DNA of 64,000 bases from an uncultured Eubacteriales bacterium (GTDB taxonomy: Bacteria; Bacillota; Clostridia; Oscillospirales; Acutalibacteraceae). The stretch's first letter is position 1. Each line of letters starts with the position of its first letter. Where the stretch lies: assembly GCA_910584745.1 (NCBI GenBank), contig CAJUDG010000001.1, forward strand, positions 248,001 to 312,000, given 5' to 3'. The notes beneath the pieces are model-generated. The model was given only the letters and a program-made list of their open reading frames with translations. It was not told the DNA's origin and ran no database searches. This document shows, one piece after another, positions 26,672 through 35,221 of this stretch. Made by a program: the position numbers and the translations under genes.

Positions 26672-27765
26672 CAGTATGCCCCCTCCTTTACGCGGATTAT
26701 CACCGGCTGGCCCCCGGCGGGGGCCCAGATGTTTTCGGCATCCGGCTCCATTACGCGGATGGCGGCCTCCTCGCTGGCGATGAACACCCGGTCGTCCTTT
26801 TCGCCCACCACCATGGAGCGCAGCTTCAGCCGGTCGTTAAGGGCCATCAGCCCGCCGGTGAAGCCCAGCACGATGGAGAATGGACCGGTCACAAGCAGGC
26901 TTGGGAACATCTTTCTAAGAAAAACGTGCTTCTCCCTGTCCGCCGTGTCCGTTTTGCAGTCAATGGTGCTCCAGAAGGGCGCGGCTATTACAGAAGCAGC
27001 CTCCTCCAGGGTGAGGCCCTGGACCCTTAACAGGTAGTCCATCATATATGTAATGACCTCGGTGTCCGTCTGTAAGGTGCACTTATAACCGAACATCTCC
27101 ATATACCTGCGGTTGGCGTCATAGGAGGATATCTCCCCGTTATGGACCACGGACCAGTCAAGGAGGGTGAAGGGATGGGCCCCGCCCCACCAGCCCGGGG
27201 TGTTTGTTGGATACCTTCCGTGGGCGGTCCAGGCGTAGCCGGAATACTCCTCAAGGCAGTAGAACTCCCCCACGTCCTCGGGATAGCCCACGGCCTTGAA
27301 AGCCCCCATATTCTTCCCGGATGAGAACACGAAGGCCCCGTCCATCCCGGCGTTTATCCTCATCACTGTCCTTGCCACGAACTCCTTCTCGTCCAGCTGC
27401 AGGCTCTTGAGCACAGAGGGGAGCGGTGACACGAAGTACCGCCAGATTATGGGCTCGCCGGTTATGGAGGGTATCTTCCGGGTGGGTATCAGCTCTGACT
27501 GCACCAGCTCGAAGCTCTCCTTTAAAAAGGCCTCGCAGGTCTTTCTGGTGTCCCGGCAGTCAAAGAACATATGCAGGGCGTAGAAGTCCCGGTACTCCGG
27601 GTATATCCCGTACCCCGCGAAGCCCCCGCCCAGGCCGTTGGAGCGCTCGTGCATGGGGCGCATGGCCTCTGAGACTATGCTGCCGGGCATACCGCAGCCC
27701 TCTCTGGATATGGCCGCCGCTATGGCGCACCCCGAGGGTATGCGCACCTGACCTTCAATTTCCAT
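26671..27765 (-). CDS. Glutamate synthase amidotransferase subunit (class II GATase)
   Basis: Releases ammonia from glutamine for the FMN subunit. In this family the catalytic cysteine is not residue 2 but follows a short leader: IPSGCAIAAAIS, C13, so processing or an internal nucleophile is implied. Further class II marks are ERSNGLGGGFAGYGIYPEY, HGRYPTNTPGWWGGAHPF, VVHNGEISSYDANRRYM and DTEVITYMMDYL. At 364 aa it matches the separate amidotransferase of split glutamate synthases. It is the first gene of the operon, with the ribosome site GGAAGGGA. A hairpin leader between promoter and start should control it. Confidence 0.88.
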   Translation of the reverse strand: MEIEGQVRIPSGCAIAAAISREGCGMPGSIVSEAMRPMHERSNGLGGGFAGYGIYPEYRDFYALHMFFDCRDTRKTCEAFLKESFELVQSELIPTRKIPSITGEPIIWRYFVSPLPSVLKSLQLDEKEFVARTVMRINAGMDGAFVFSSGKNMGAFKAVGYPEDVGEFYCLEEYSGYAWTAHGRYPTNTPGWWGGAHPFTLLDWSVVHNGEISSYDANRRYMEMFGYKCTLQTDTEVITYMMDYLLRVQGLTLEEAASVIAAPFWSTIDCKTDTADREKHVFLRKMFPSLLVTGPFSIVLGFTGGLMALNDRLKLRSMVVGEKDDRVFIASEEAAIRVMEPDAENIWAPAGGQPVIIRVKEGAY

Positions 27766-27792
27766 AGCTTACTCGTCCCTTCCAAAATAATT

Positions 27793-27848
27793 GGCGCTCA
27801 TTTTAGGGCAGAGTAATCCTGCCCCGAAATGAACGCCGTTGCTCATTT
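27793..27848 (-). promoter_or_regulatory. Leader of the glt operon: hexaloop hairpin overlapping a terminator
   Basis: Starting at the predicted transcript start, AAATGAGC (27848-27841) pairs with GTTCATTT (27834-27827) around the hexaloop AACGGC (A at position 1, G at position 4). The alternative, longer stem starts inside this hairpin: GGCG, TCATTT and GGGCAG pair with CTGCCC, AAATGA and CGCC (27837-27793), followed by AATTATTTT. The two structures exclude each other. This is the layout of an ANTAR-controlled leader and matches the glnN leader in detail. Confidence 0.75.
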
Positions 27849-27854
27849 GCAATC

Positions 27855-27883
27855 ATTATATGCTATATCCTGCAAAATGTCAA
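27855..27883 (-). promoter_or_regulatory. Sigma-A promoter of the glt-glnA-ANTAR operon
   Basis: TTGACA (27883-27878), a 17-base spacer and TATAAT (27860-27855) match the consensus exactly on the minus strand. The transcript should start near 27848, at the first base of the hairpin. Confidence 0.9.
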
Positions 27884-27953
27884 GAGTTTATTTGAAAAAG
27901 CCGGGGTTTTTTCAACAAAACGAAATTGCAGAAAAAAATATTGCAAAATGGGG

Positions 27954-27982
27954 TTGACAAACGCGGGCCGTTGGCGTATAAT
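27954..27982 (+). promoter_or_regulatory. Sigma-A promoter of the glnN-amt-asnB-purF block
   Basis: TTGACA (27954-27959), a 17-base spacer and TATAAT (27977-27982) match the consensus exactly. It is divergent from the glt promoter, with about 70 bases between the two -35 boxes. Confidence 0.9.
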
Positions 27983-27990
27983 GGGTCACG

Positions 27991-28055
27991 GTAAAGGCAA
28001 GGGCGTCTTTACGGGTGCTGTATTTGAGGCACCGGACGCCCCTGCCTTATTTTTT
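27991..28055 (+). promoter_or_regulatory. glnN leader: hexaloop hairpin overlapping a terminator
   Basis: GTAAAGGC (27991-27998) pairs with GTCTTTAC (28005-28012) around the hexaloop AAGGGC (A1, G4). The competing terminator uses AAGGCAaGGGCGTC (27995-28007) with GACGCCCcTGCCTT (28034-28048), enclosing a small GGTGC/GCACC hairpin and ending in ATTTTTTATT. Because the terminator's 5' arm lies inside the hexaloop hairpin, stabilising the hairpin, for example by an ANTAR protein, would let transcription through. Confidence 0.78.
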
Positions 28056-28076
28056 ATTCAAGAGGATGTGTGTGTT

Positions 28077-30164
28077 ATGTCAGTACAAGACTATTTCGGC
28101 AGCATGGTGTTCGACGACAGGGTCATGAAGGCGAACCTGCCCGCAAACATATATAAGTCCCTTCACAGGACCATCGAGCGGGGCACAAGGCTGGACCCCG
28201 GCGTGGCCGACGCGGTGGCCTCGGCCATGAAGGACTGGGCGGTATCGAAGGGGGCCACACACTATACCCACTGGTTCCAGCCCCTGACCGGCGTCACCGC
28301 CGAGAAGCACGACAGCTTTATCTCCCCCTCCCCGGACGGCGGCGTTATCATGGAGTTCTCCGGCAAGGAGCTGATAAAGGGCGAGCCCGACGCCTCCTCG
28401 TTCCCCTCGGGCGGCCTTAGAGCCACATTTGAAGCGAGAGGCTATACCGCCTGGGACCCCACCTCATACGCCTTTATAAAAGGCAAGACCCTCTGTATAC
28501 CCACGGCGTTCTGTTCATACGGCGGGGAAGCCCTGGATAAGAAGACCCCGCTGCTGCGCTCGATGGAGGCCCTGAACAAGCAGGCCATGCGCATTTTAAA
28601 GCTGTTCGGCAATAAGGACGTAAAGTGCGTGCGCACCTCCGTGGGCCCCGAGCAGGAGTATTTCCTCATAACCCAGGAGATGTACGACAAGCGCCCGGAC
28701 CTGCGTTTTACGGGCCGCACGCTCTTTGGCAAGAAGCCCCCCAAGGGCCAGGAGATGGAGGACCACTACTTCGGCGTGATAAAGCCCAGGGTGGCGGCCT
28801 ATATGGAGGAGCTGAACGACGAGCTGTGGAAGCTTGGGATCCTTGCCAAGACCGAGCACAACGAGGTGGCCCCCGCCCAGCACGAGCTGGCCCCCATCTA
28901 TACCACCACCAATATAGCCACGGACCACAACCAGCTGACCATGGAGATCATGCAGAAGGTGGCGGCAAAGCACGGCCTTGTATGCCTCTTGCACGAAAAG
29001 CCCTTCGACGGGGTCAACGGCAGCGGCAAGCACAATAACTGGTCCATCTCCACGGATACGGGCGTGAACCTGCTGTCCCCGGGAGAGACCCCCTATGAGA
29101 ACGCCCAGTTCCTGCTGTTCTTATGCGCGGTGATAAAGGCTGTGGACGACTATCAGGACCTTCTGCGCATAACGGTGGCGACCGCCGGGAACGACCACAG
29201 GCTGGGGGCCAACGAGGCTCCCCCGGCGGTGGTGAGCATGTTCCTGGGCGACGAGCTGAACGCGGTCTTAGAGGCCATAGAGACCGGCGCGCCCTATGCC
29301 GGGGCCCAGAAGACCCAGATGAAGCTGGGGGTGGATGTGCTGCCCAAGTTCAACCGGGACACAACCGACCGCAACCGCACCTCGCCCTTTGCCTTCACCG
29401 GCAACAAGTTCGAGTTTAGAATGCTGGGCTCCTCCAACAGCATCGCCTGCTGCAATATCATGCTGAACTCCGCCGTGGCCGAGAGCCTGAAAATATACGC
29501 CGACCGGCTGGAGGGGGCCGAGGACTTCGAGACCGCCCTGCATGAGATGATACGCAAAACCATAAAGGACCACAAGAACATAATCTTCAACGGCAACGGC
29601 TATGACGACGCGTGGATAGAGGAGGCCACGGAAAAGCGGGGGCTTCTCAACTACCGCACCACAGCCGACTGTATGCCCCATCTGCTGGACGATAAAAACG
29701 TGGATATGCTTACCGCCCACGGAGTCTACAGCCGGGCGGAGCTGGAGTCCCGGTGTGAGATAATGCTGGAGAACTATGTGAAGACCGTCACCATCGAGGC
29801 CAATACCATGGTGAGCATGGCCCGGCGGCAGATAGCCCCGGCGGTGGAGAGCTATACAATGGAGCTGATGGAGGCCATCGCCAGGAAGAAGGCCCTGGAT
29901 ATCGGCCTTGACAGCGGCTATGAGACCGGCCTTGTGAAGGAGCTGTCCGCCCTTGCCGGGGAGATCGCCCGGCGCGCCAGCAGGCTTGAGGATGGGGTGG
30001 AGGCCCTGTCCGGCACGGCGGAGGAGCAGGGGTACGCGGTCCGGGACGTGGTGCTGGGGCGCATGGATGAGCTTAGAGAGGTCTGCGACCGGGCGGAGAG
30101 CATAACGGCCAAAGAGTTCTGGCCGTACCCCAGCTACGGCGACATCCTGTTCAGCGTAAGGTAA
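28077..30164 (+). CDS. glnN: Glutamine synthetase, type III
   Basis: A large GS of the type III family (about 695 aa, usual for the family). It shows the GSIII N-terminus (VFDDRVMKANLP), TAFCSYGGEALDKKTPLLRS, the ATP/glutamate site GPEQEYFLI, the KTEHNEVAPAQHELAPI motif, HEKPFDGVNGSGKHNNWSIS and NRDTTDRNRTSPFAFTGNKF. The frame is open to 27948, but that part is promoter and leader; the ATG at 28077 follows AGAGGA. It heads a plus-strand block with amt, asnB and purF and is divergent from the glt-glnA operon, so the strain has two very different GS enzymes side by side. Leader attenuation should regulate it. Confidence 0.95.
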   Translation: MSVQDYFGSMVFDDRVMKANLPANIYKSLHRTIERGTRLDPGVADAVASAMKDWAVSKGATHYTHWFQPLTGVTAEKHDSFISPSPDGGVIMEFSGKELIKGEPDASSFPSGGLRATFEARGYTAWDPTSYAFIKGKTLCIPTAFCSYGGEALDKKTPLLRSMEALNKQAMRILKLFGNKDVKCVRTSVGPEQEYFLITQEMYDKRPDLRFTGRTLFGKKPPKGQEMEDHYFGVIKPRVAAYMEELNDELWKLGILAKTEHNEVAPAQHELAPIYTTTNIATDHNQLTMEIMQKVAAKHGLVCLLHEKPFDGVNGSGKHNNWSISTDTGVNLLSPGETPYENAQFLLFLCAVIKAVDDYQDLLRITVATAGNDHRLGANEAPPAVVSMFLGDELNAVLEAIETGAPYAGAQKTQMKLGVDVLPKFNRDTTDRNRTSPFAFTGNKFEFRMLGSSNSIACCNIMLNSAVAESLKIYADRLEGAEDFETALHEMIRKTIKDHKNIIFNGNGYDDAWIEEATEKRGLLNYRTTADCMPHLLDDKNVDMLTAHGVYSRAELESRCEIMLENYVKTVTIEANTMVSMARRQIAPAVESYTMELMEAIARKKALDIGLDSGYETGLVKELSALAGEIARRASRLEDGVEALSGTAEEQGYAVRDVVLGRMDELREVCDRAESITAKEFWPYPSYGDILFSVR

Positions 30165-30300
30165 AGTTTTCGTCCACCTTTTTCAAAAGGTGGCAGGGTG
30201 TGGGGCAGCGCCCCACGGCCTTGCCGAAGGCTGGGGGTTTTTAGGGGCAAAGCCCCTAAACCGCCGGAGGCTGTAAATATACTTAATATATAATTTAGGA
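30165..30300 (+). repeat. Cluster of palindromes between glnN and amt, incl. REP-like unit
   Basis: Four hairpins follow one another: CACCTTTTT/AAAAGGTG, GTGGGGC/GCCCCAC (30200-30216), GCCTT/AAGGC and AGGGGC/GCCCCT. The unit 30192-30217 recurs in inverted orientation at 57481-57506 with a single mismatch in 26 bases. No T-run makes a clear terminator, so read-through into amt is likely. Confidence 0.65.
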
Positions 30301-30311
30301 GAGTGGATATC

Positions 30312-32066
30312 ATGGGAACACAAGAGATCGTATCCCTGGTGACAGAGACAGTCAGCACGCAAGTATTCGGAGTATGGTTCTTGATAGGCGCGGCCCTGGT
30401 CTTCTTCATGCAGGCGGGCTTCGCCATGGTGGAGACCGGCTTCACGAGAGCCAAAAACGCCGGCAACATCATCATGAAGAACCTTATGGACTTCTGCATA
30501 GGCACGGTAGTGTTCGTGCTATTGGGCTTCAGCCTGATGATGGCCGAGGACTATGTGATGGGCTTCATCGGCATACCGAACATGGACATTTTCAGCGACT
30601 TTACGGGCTTTATCGAGACGAACGCCTCAAGCTTTGTCTTTAACCTGGTGTTCTGCGCCACGGCGGCCACCATAGTCTCGGGCTCCATGGCCGAGCGGAC
30701 AAAGTTCGTGTCCTACTGCATCTATTCCGGGGTCATCTCCCTGTTCGTCTACCCCATAGAGGCCGGGTGGGTCTGGAACAGCCAGGGCTGGCTGGTAAAT
30801 ATGGGCTTCCACGACTTCGCGGGCTCCGCGGCCATACACTCGGTGGGCGGCGTTACGGCCCTTATCGGGGCCATAATGGTGGGCCCGAGGCTTGGCAAGT
30901 ATATTAAGAGTAAGGATGGAAAGGTCAGGAAGGTGAACGCCATCCCCGGCCACTCCATTACCCTGGGGGCTCTGGGCTGCTTCATCCTCTGGTTCGGCTG
31001 GTACGGCTTTAACGGCGCGGCAGCCTGGGACAATACGTCCCTTGCGTCCATCTTCCTGACCACCACCATAGCCCCGGCTGTGGCCACAGTCACCACCATG
31101 CTGTACACCTGGATAAAGAACGGCAAGCCCGACGTGTCCATGTGCCTGAACGCCTCCCTTGCGGGCCTTGTGGGCATAACCGCCGGATGCGACGCTCTGG
31201 ACGCCCTGGGCTCGGTGATAGTGGGCGTTGTATCGGGCGTGCTTGTGGTAGTGGTGGTGGAGTTCCTTGACCTTAAGCTGCACATCGACGACCCGGTGGG
31301 CGCGGTGGGCGTGCACCTGGCAAACGGCGTCTGGGGCACCATAGCCGTGGGGCTTCTGGCCAATCCCGGCGCTCCCGCCGGACTTCGGGGCCTGCTGTAT
31401 ACCGGCGACCCCAAGCTGCTGGTGGTGCAGACCCTGGGCATTATAGCGATACTGGCCTGGACCATTGTACTCATGACCATAACCTTCACCATAATAAAGA
31501 AGACAGTTGGCCTTCGGGTGGAGCCCGAGGAGGAGATAAAGGGCCTTGACAGCACCGAGCACGGCCTGCCCAGTGCCTACGCGGACTTTGCCCCGGCGGT
31601 GGAGAGCCTTGACTACGGCTATGAGGGCGCGCTGGCCGTCACCGGCGATATCCCTGCCGCCGAGGCCATACCTGTCAGGAAGGAGCCCGCCGTGATTCCC
31701 GAGGGCGTTCCGAAGCTCACCAAGATAGAGATAATCTGCCGGGAGAGCCGCTTCGAGTCCCTGAAGTCCGCCATGATGGCTCTGGGGATAACCGGCATGA
31801 CCGTCTCCCATGTGCTGGGCTGCGGCGTGCAGAAGGGCAAGCCCGAGTATTACAGAGGCGTGCAGGTGGAGGCGAACCTGCTGCCCAAAATACAGGTGGA
31901 CGTGGTCGTCAGCAAGGTGCCGGTCTCCTCGGTGATAGAGACCGCCAAGAAGGTGCTCTATACCGGCCATATCGGCGACGGAAAGATATTCGTGTATGAC
32001 GTTGAGGACGTGGTAAAGGTGCGCACCGGCGAGACCGGGTATGACGCCTTGCAGGACGTGGAATAA
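30312..32066 (+). CDS. amt: Ammonium transporter fused to a PII signalling domain
   Basis: The first ~410 residues are an Amt channel with 11 membrane segments; GADAL-type blocks are FFMQAGFAMVETGF, DFAGSAAIHSVGGVTALIGA, WFGWYGFNGA and DDPVGAVGVHLANGVWG (with the pore histidines). A linker of ~60 residues leads to a PII (GlnB/GlnK) domain (about 460-575) with KIEIICRESRFESLKSAM, the T-loop VLGCGVQKGKPEYYRGV including the possible uridylylation tyrosine, and TGHIGDGKIFVYDVEDVV. Normally PII is a separate trimer that plugs Amt, so the fusion builds in the regulator. The ATG at 30312 follows AGGAG; the GTG at 30303 is too close to the site. Confidence 0.95.
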   Translation: MGTQEIVSLVTETVSTQVFGVWFLIGAALVFFMQAGFAMVETGFTRAKNAGNIIMKNLMDFCIGTVVFVLLGFSLMMAEDYVMGFIGIPNMDIFSDFTGFIETNASSFVFNLVFCATAATIVSGSMAERTKFVSYCIYSGVISLFVYPIEAGWVWNSQGWLVNMGFHDFAGSAAIHSVGGVTALIGAIMVGPRLGKYIKSKDGKVRKVNAIPGHSITLGALGCFILWFGWYGFNGAAAWDNTSLASIFLTTTIAPAVATVTTMLYTWIKNGKPDVSMCLNASLAGLVGITAGCDALDALGSVIVGVVSGVLVVVVVEFLDLKLHIDDPVGAVGVHLANGVWGTIAVGLLANPGAPAGLRGLLYTGDPKLLVVQTLGIIAILAWTIVLMTITFTIIKKTVGLRVEPEEEIKGLDSTEHGLPSAYADFAPAVESLDYGYEGALAVTGDIPAAEAIPVRKEPAVIPEGVPKLTKIEIICRESRFESLKSAMMALGITGMTVSHVLGCGVQKGKPEYYRGVQVEANLLPKIQVDVVVSKVPVSSVIETAKKVLYTGHIGDGKIFVYDVEDVVKVRTGETGYDALQDVE

Positions 32067-32129
32067 TATGCCATGCGGGAAGCGGGGCCTTTTGCGACCC
32101 CGCCCGTCCCGCTTTACGGAGGGATTTTT

Positions 32130-33710
32130 ATGTGCTCGATAATAACCTGCTGCGGCCCTTGCGCCAGCCCCGAAGGCCTTAAGGGCTGCTTTGACCGCAG
32201 CCTGTCCCGGGGCCCGGACGACACCCGCTTTATAGATACCGGCAGCGGCCTTATGGGCTTTCACCGCCTTGCCATAATGGGCCTCAGTCCCGAGGGTATG
32301 CAGCCCTTCGAGCTGGACGGCAGCTATGTGGTCTGCAACGGGGAGATATACGGCTTTGAGAAGCTAAAAGAGCAGCTATCCGGGAAATACACCTTTAAAA
32401 GCGGCTCCGACTGCGAGGTGCTGCTGCCACTATACAGAGAGTACGGCACAGAGATGTTCAAGCTGCTGGACGCGGAGTTCGCCCTGGTCATATACGACGG
32501 CTCCACCGGTGAGTACATAGCCGCCAGGGACCCCATCGGCATACGGCCACTGTACTACGGCTGCGGCAATTCGGGCGCAATGCTCTTTGCCAGCGAGCCC
32601 AAGGATCTGATCGGGCTTTGCGGGGAGATACGCCCCTTCCCGCCGGGGCACTACTATAAAAACGGCGAGTTCATCTGCTATAGGGACGTTTCCGTCACTG
32701 CCCGGACCTGCCATGACGGCATAGATACAGTATGCAGGAATATACACGATAAGCTCATAGCCGGGGTGAAAAAGCGGCTGGTCTCCGACGCGAAGGTGGG
32801 GTTTCTCCTCTCCGGGGGCCTGGATTCGTCCCTGGTCTGCGCCATAGCCCAGCACTACAGCCAGAGCCTCATACGCACCTTCGCCATCGGTATGAGCGGG
32901 GATGCCATAGACCTGAAATACGCCAAAGAGGCCGCGGAGTATATCGGCAGCGAGCACACCGAGGTCATCATCTCGAAAGAGGACGTGCTGGAGGCCCTGG
33001 AGACCGTGGTGGCCATACTCGGCACCTTCGACATCACAACGGTGCGCGCAAGCGTGGGCATGTACCTTGTGTGCAAATACATACACGAGCATACGGACAT
33101 AAGGGTGCTGCTCACCGGCGAGATCTCCGATGAACTGTTCGGCTATAAGTACACGGACTTCGCCCCCAGCGCCGGGGCCTTCCAGGCCGAATCCCAGAAG
33201 CGCATACGCGAGCTGCATATGTACGACGTGCTCCGGGCCGACCGCTGTATATCCGTGAACTCGCTGGAGGCCCGGGTGCCCTTCGGCGACCTGGACTTTG
33301 TGGAGTACGTCATGTCCGTTGACCCGGAGAAGAAGCTGAACAGGTATAGTAAGGGCAAATACCTTTTGAGAAAGGCCTTTGCGGAGGACAATTTACTGCC
33401 GGAAGATATACTCTGGCGGGAGAAGGCCGCCTTCTCGGACGCTGTGGGCCACTCCATGGTGGATTATTTGAAAGAGTACGCGGACGGTCTTTACACAGAA
33501 GCTGAACTTGAGAATAGGAGCCGGGCCTATACCCACGCCCGGCCATTTACGAAGGAATCCCTGCTCTACCGGGAGCTCTTTGAAAAATACTATCCCGGAC
33601 AGGGGCAGCTTATAGACGGCTTTTGGATGCCCAACCCGGATTGGGAGGGCTGCAGGGTGGACGACCCCTCGGCCCGGGTGCTGTCAAACTACGGGGCCAG
33701 CGGAGAATAG
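32130..33710 (+). CDS. asnB: Asparagine synthetase, glutamine-hydrolysing
   Basis: Transfers glutamine amide to aspartate with ATP. The 526-aa protein starts MCSIITCC, so Cys2 is the class II amidotransferase nucleophile after Met removal. Other marks are LSRGPDDTRF, MGFHRLAIMG, VVCNGEIYGF and ARDPIGIRPLYYG in the N-domain, and the PP-loop FLLSGGLDSSLV with LLTGEISDELFGY and EARVPFGDLDFVEY in the synthetase domain. The start at 32130 is fixed by the catalytic Cys and GGAGGG upstream; the frame open from 32073 is ignored. It follows amt by 63 bases, in which a nested GC-rich hairpin lies. Confidence 0.93.
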   Translation: MCSIITCCGPCASPEGLKGCFDRSLSRGPDDTRFIDTGSGLMGFHRLAIMGLSPEGMQPFELDGSYVVCNGEIYGFEKLKEQLSGKYTFKSGSDCEVLLPLYREYGTEMFKLLDAEFALVIYDGSTGEYIAARDPIGIRPLYYGCGNSGAMLFASEPKDLIGLCGEIRPFPPGHYYKNGEFICYRDVSVTARTCHDGIDTVCRNIHDKLIAGVKKRLVSDAKVGFLLSGGLDSSLVCAIAQHYSQSLIRTFAIGMSGDAIDLKYAKEAAEYIGSEHTEVIISKEDVLEALETVVAILGTFDITTVRASVGMYLVCKYIHEHTDIRVLLTGEISDELFGYKYTDFAPSAGAFQAESQKRIRELHMYDVLRADRCISVNSLEARVPFGDLDFVEYVMSVDPEKKLNRYSKGKYLLRKAFAEDNLLPEDILWREKAAFSDAVGHSMVDYLKEYADGLYTEAELENRSRAYTHARPFTKESLLYRELFEKYYPGQGQLIDGFWMPNPDWEGCRVDDPSARVLSNYGASGE

Positions 33711-33724
33711 AGGAGGAGCACGCT

Positions 33725-35140
33725 ATGAGCATACATGAAGAATGCGGGGTCTTCGGGGTCTCGCTGCCGGAGCCGTCGGATGTGTCAGCCCTCTGCTACT
33801 ACGGGCTTTTCGCATTGCAGCACAGAGGGCAGGAGAGCTGCGGCATAGTGGTGAACGACGACGGGGTGTTCTTCTCCCATAAGGACGCGGGACTTCTGGG
33901 AGAAGTCTTCGCCCCGGAGACGCTCGGCCGTATGCCGAGGGGGAACATGGCCGTGGGCCATGTCCGCTACGGCACCACCGGCGGCAGCGGCCGCAGGAAC
34001 TGCCAGCCCATCGAGGTGAACCATCAGAAGGGCAAGATGGCCCTATGCCATAATGGCAACCTCAGTAACGCCGCCGCGCTTCGGGACAGGCTGGAGCTCT
34101 CGGGGGCCATCTTCCACACCACCAGCGACACGGAGATAATCGCCTATATCGTCACCCAGAAGCGCCTGAAAGCCCCCTCCATAGAGGCGGCGCTATCCGC
34201 CGCCATGGAGGAGCTGGAGGGGGCCTACTCCCTGGTGCTGATGTCCGCCCAGAAGCTAATGGCCGCCCGGGACCCATACGGCTTTCGGCCCCTATGCTAT
34301 GGAGAGCTGCCCGGGGGCGGATACGCGGTGGCCTCTGAGAGCTGCGCCCTCTCGGCCATAGGCGCGAAGTTCATAAGGGACCTGGACCCCGGCGAGATAC
34401 TGGTCTTCGGCCCGGATGGGGTGGCCTCCCACCGGGAGCACTGCGGCAAAAAGCCCCGGCGGCTCTGCGTGTTCGAGTACATCTACTTCGCCCGGCCGGA
34501 CTCGGTGGTGGACGGCGTCCCGGTGCATATGGCAAGGCAGAGGGCCGGGGAACTGCTGGCAAAACGCCATCCGGCTGACGCCGACCTTGTGATAGGCGTG
34601 CCGGACTCCGGCCTGGACGCGGCCCTGGGCTTCAGCCGGGCCTCGGGCATACCCTACGGCATAGGGCTCATAAAGAACAAGTACATAGGCCGCACCTTTA
34701 TCTCTCCGGGAGATATAAAGCGCCTGGACCAAGTGCGCATTAAGCTCAGCCCTATAGACGCCGCCGTGCGGGGAAAGCGGCTGGTGCTGGTGGACGACTC
34801 CATCGTGCGCGGGACCACCAGCGGGCGCATAGTCAAACTGCTGCGGGAGGCCGGAGCCCGGGAGATACATCTGAGAGTGTCCGCGCCGCCCTTCCTGCAC
34901 CCATGCTACTACGGCACGGACATTGACTCCCGGGACCACCTGATCGCCTGCGGGCATACGGTTGAGGAGACCGCCGCCATCATTGGAGCGGACTCTCTGG
35001 GGTATCTGCCGTCAGAAGCACTCTCTGAGCTTGCGGACGGCTGTGGCATATGCTCCGCCTGCTTTGACGGAAACTATCCAACGCCCGTGCCAAAGGATAC
35101 CCGCAAGGACAGATTTGAACAAAAGCTTGGAAACAGGTAG
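33725..35140 (+). CDS. purF: Amidophosphoribosyltransferase
   Basis: First step of purine synthesis: PRPP plus glutamine to phosphoribosylamine. The 471-aa product begins MSIHEECGVFG, so C7 becomes the N-terminal nucleophile after removal of a six-residue propeptide. It has the class II blocks LQHRGQESCGI, VGHVRYGTTG and CHNGNL, the PRPP-binding LVLVDDSIVRGTTS, and cysteines placed for the B. subtilis-type 4Fe-4S cluster (LCVFEYIYFARPDS, HPCYYGTDI, CGICSACF). The ribosome site GAGGAGGAGC precedes the ATG, 14 bases after asnB. Placing purF in a nitrogen operon rather than a pur operon is unusual and suggests control by nitrogen supply. Confidence 0.95.
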   Translation: MSIHEECGVFGVSLPEPSDVSALCYYGLFALQHRGQESCGIVVNDDGVFFSHKDAGLLGEVFAPETLGRMPRGNMAVGHVRYGTTGGSGRRNCQPIEVNHQKGKMALCHNGNLSNAAALRDRLELSGAIFHTTSDTEIIAYIVTQKRLKAPSIEAALSAAMEELEGAYSLVLMSAQKLMAARDPYGFRPLCYGELPGGGYAVASESCALSAIGAKFIRDLDPGEILVFGPDGVASHREHCGKKPRRLCVFEYIYFARPDSVVDGVPVHMARQRAGELLAKRHPADADLVIGVPDSGLDAALGFSRASGIPYGIGLIKNKYIGRTFISPGDIKRLDQVRIKLSPIDAAVRGKRLVLVDDSIVRGTTSGRIVKLLREAGAREIHLRVSAPPFLHPCYYGTDIDSRDHLIACGHTVEETAAIIGADSLGYLPSEALSELADGCGICSACFDGNYPTPVPKDTRKDRFEQKLGNR

Positions 35141-35146
35141 AAGTGG

Positions 35147-35195
35147 ATCACCCATTGAAGTCTGAACCTCTGGCGTTCGGAGTGCAATGGGTGAT
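35147..35195 (+). terminator. Terminator-like repeat after purF
   Basis: ATCACCCATTG (35147-35157) and CAATGGGTGAT (35185-35195) form a perfect 11-bp stem with a long loop, followed by TTTCTAACTTTCTTT. It ends the nitrogen block. Confidence 0.7.
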
Positions 35196-35221
35196 TTCTA
35201 ACTTTCTTTGCGAAAAAGGAT

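Noticed and set aside
30165..30311. ANTAR-type leader before amt
   Set aside because: The hairpins there have no AxxGxx hexaloop, no overlapping terminator with a T-run and no promoter; they look like repeats.
30627..32264. 545-codon minus-strand frame opposite amt
   Set aside because: Shadow of the GC-rich amt gene: low-complexity His/Gly/Ala text, no ribosome site, and the plus-strand gene is certain.
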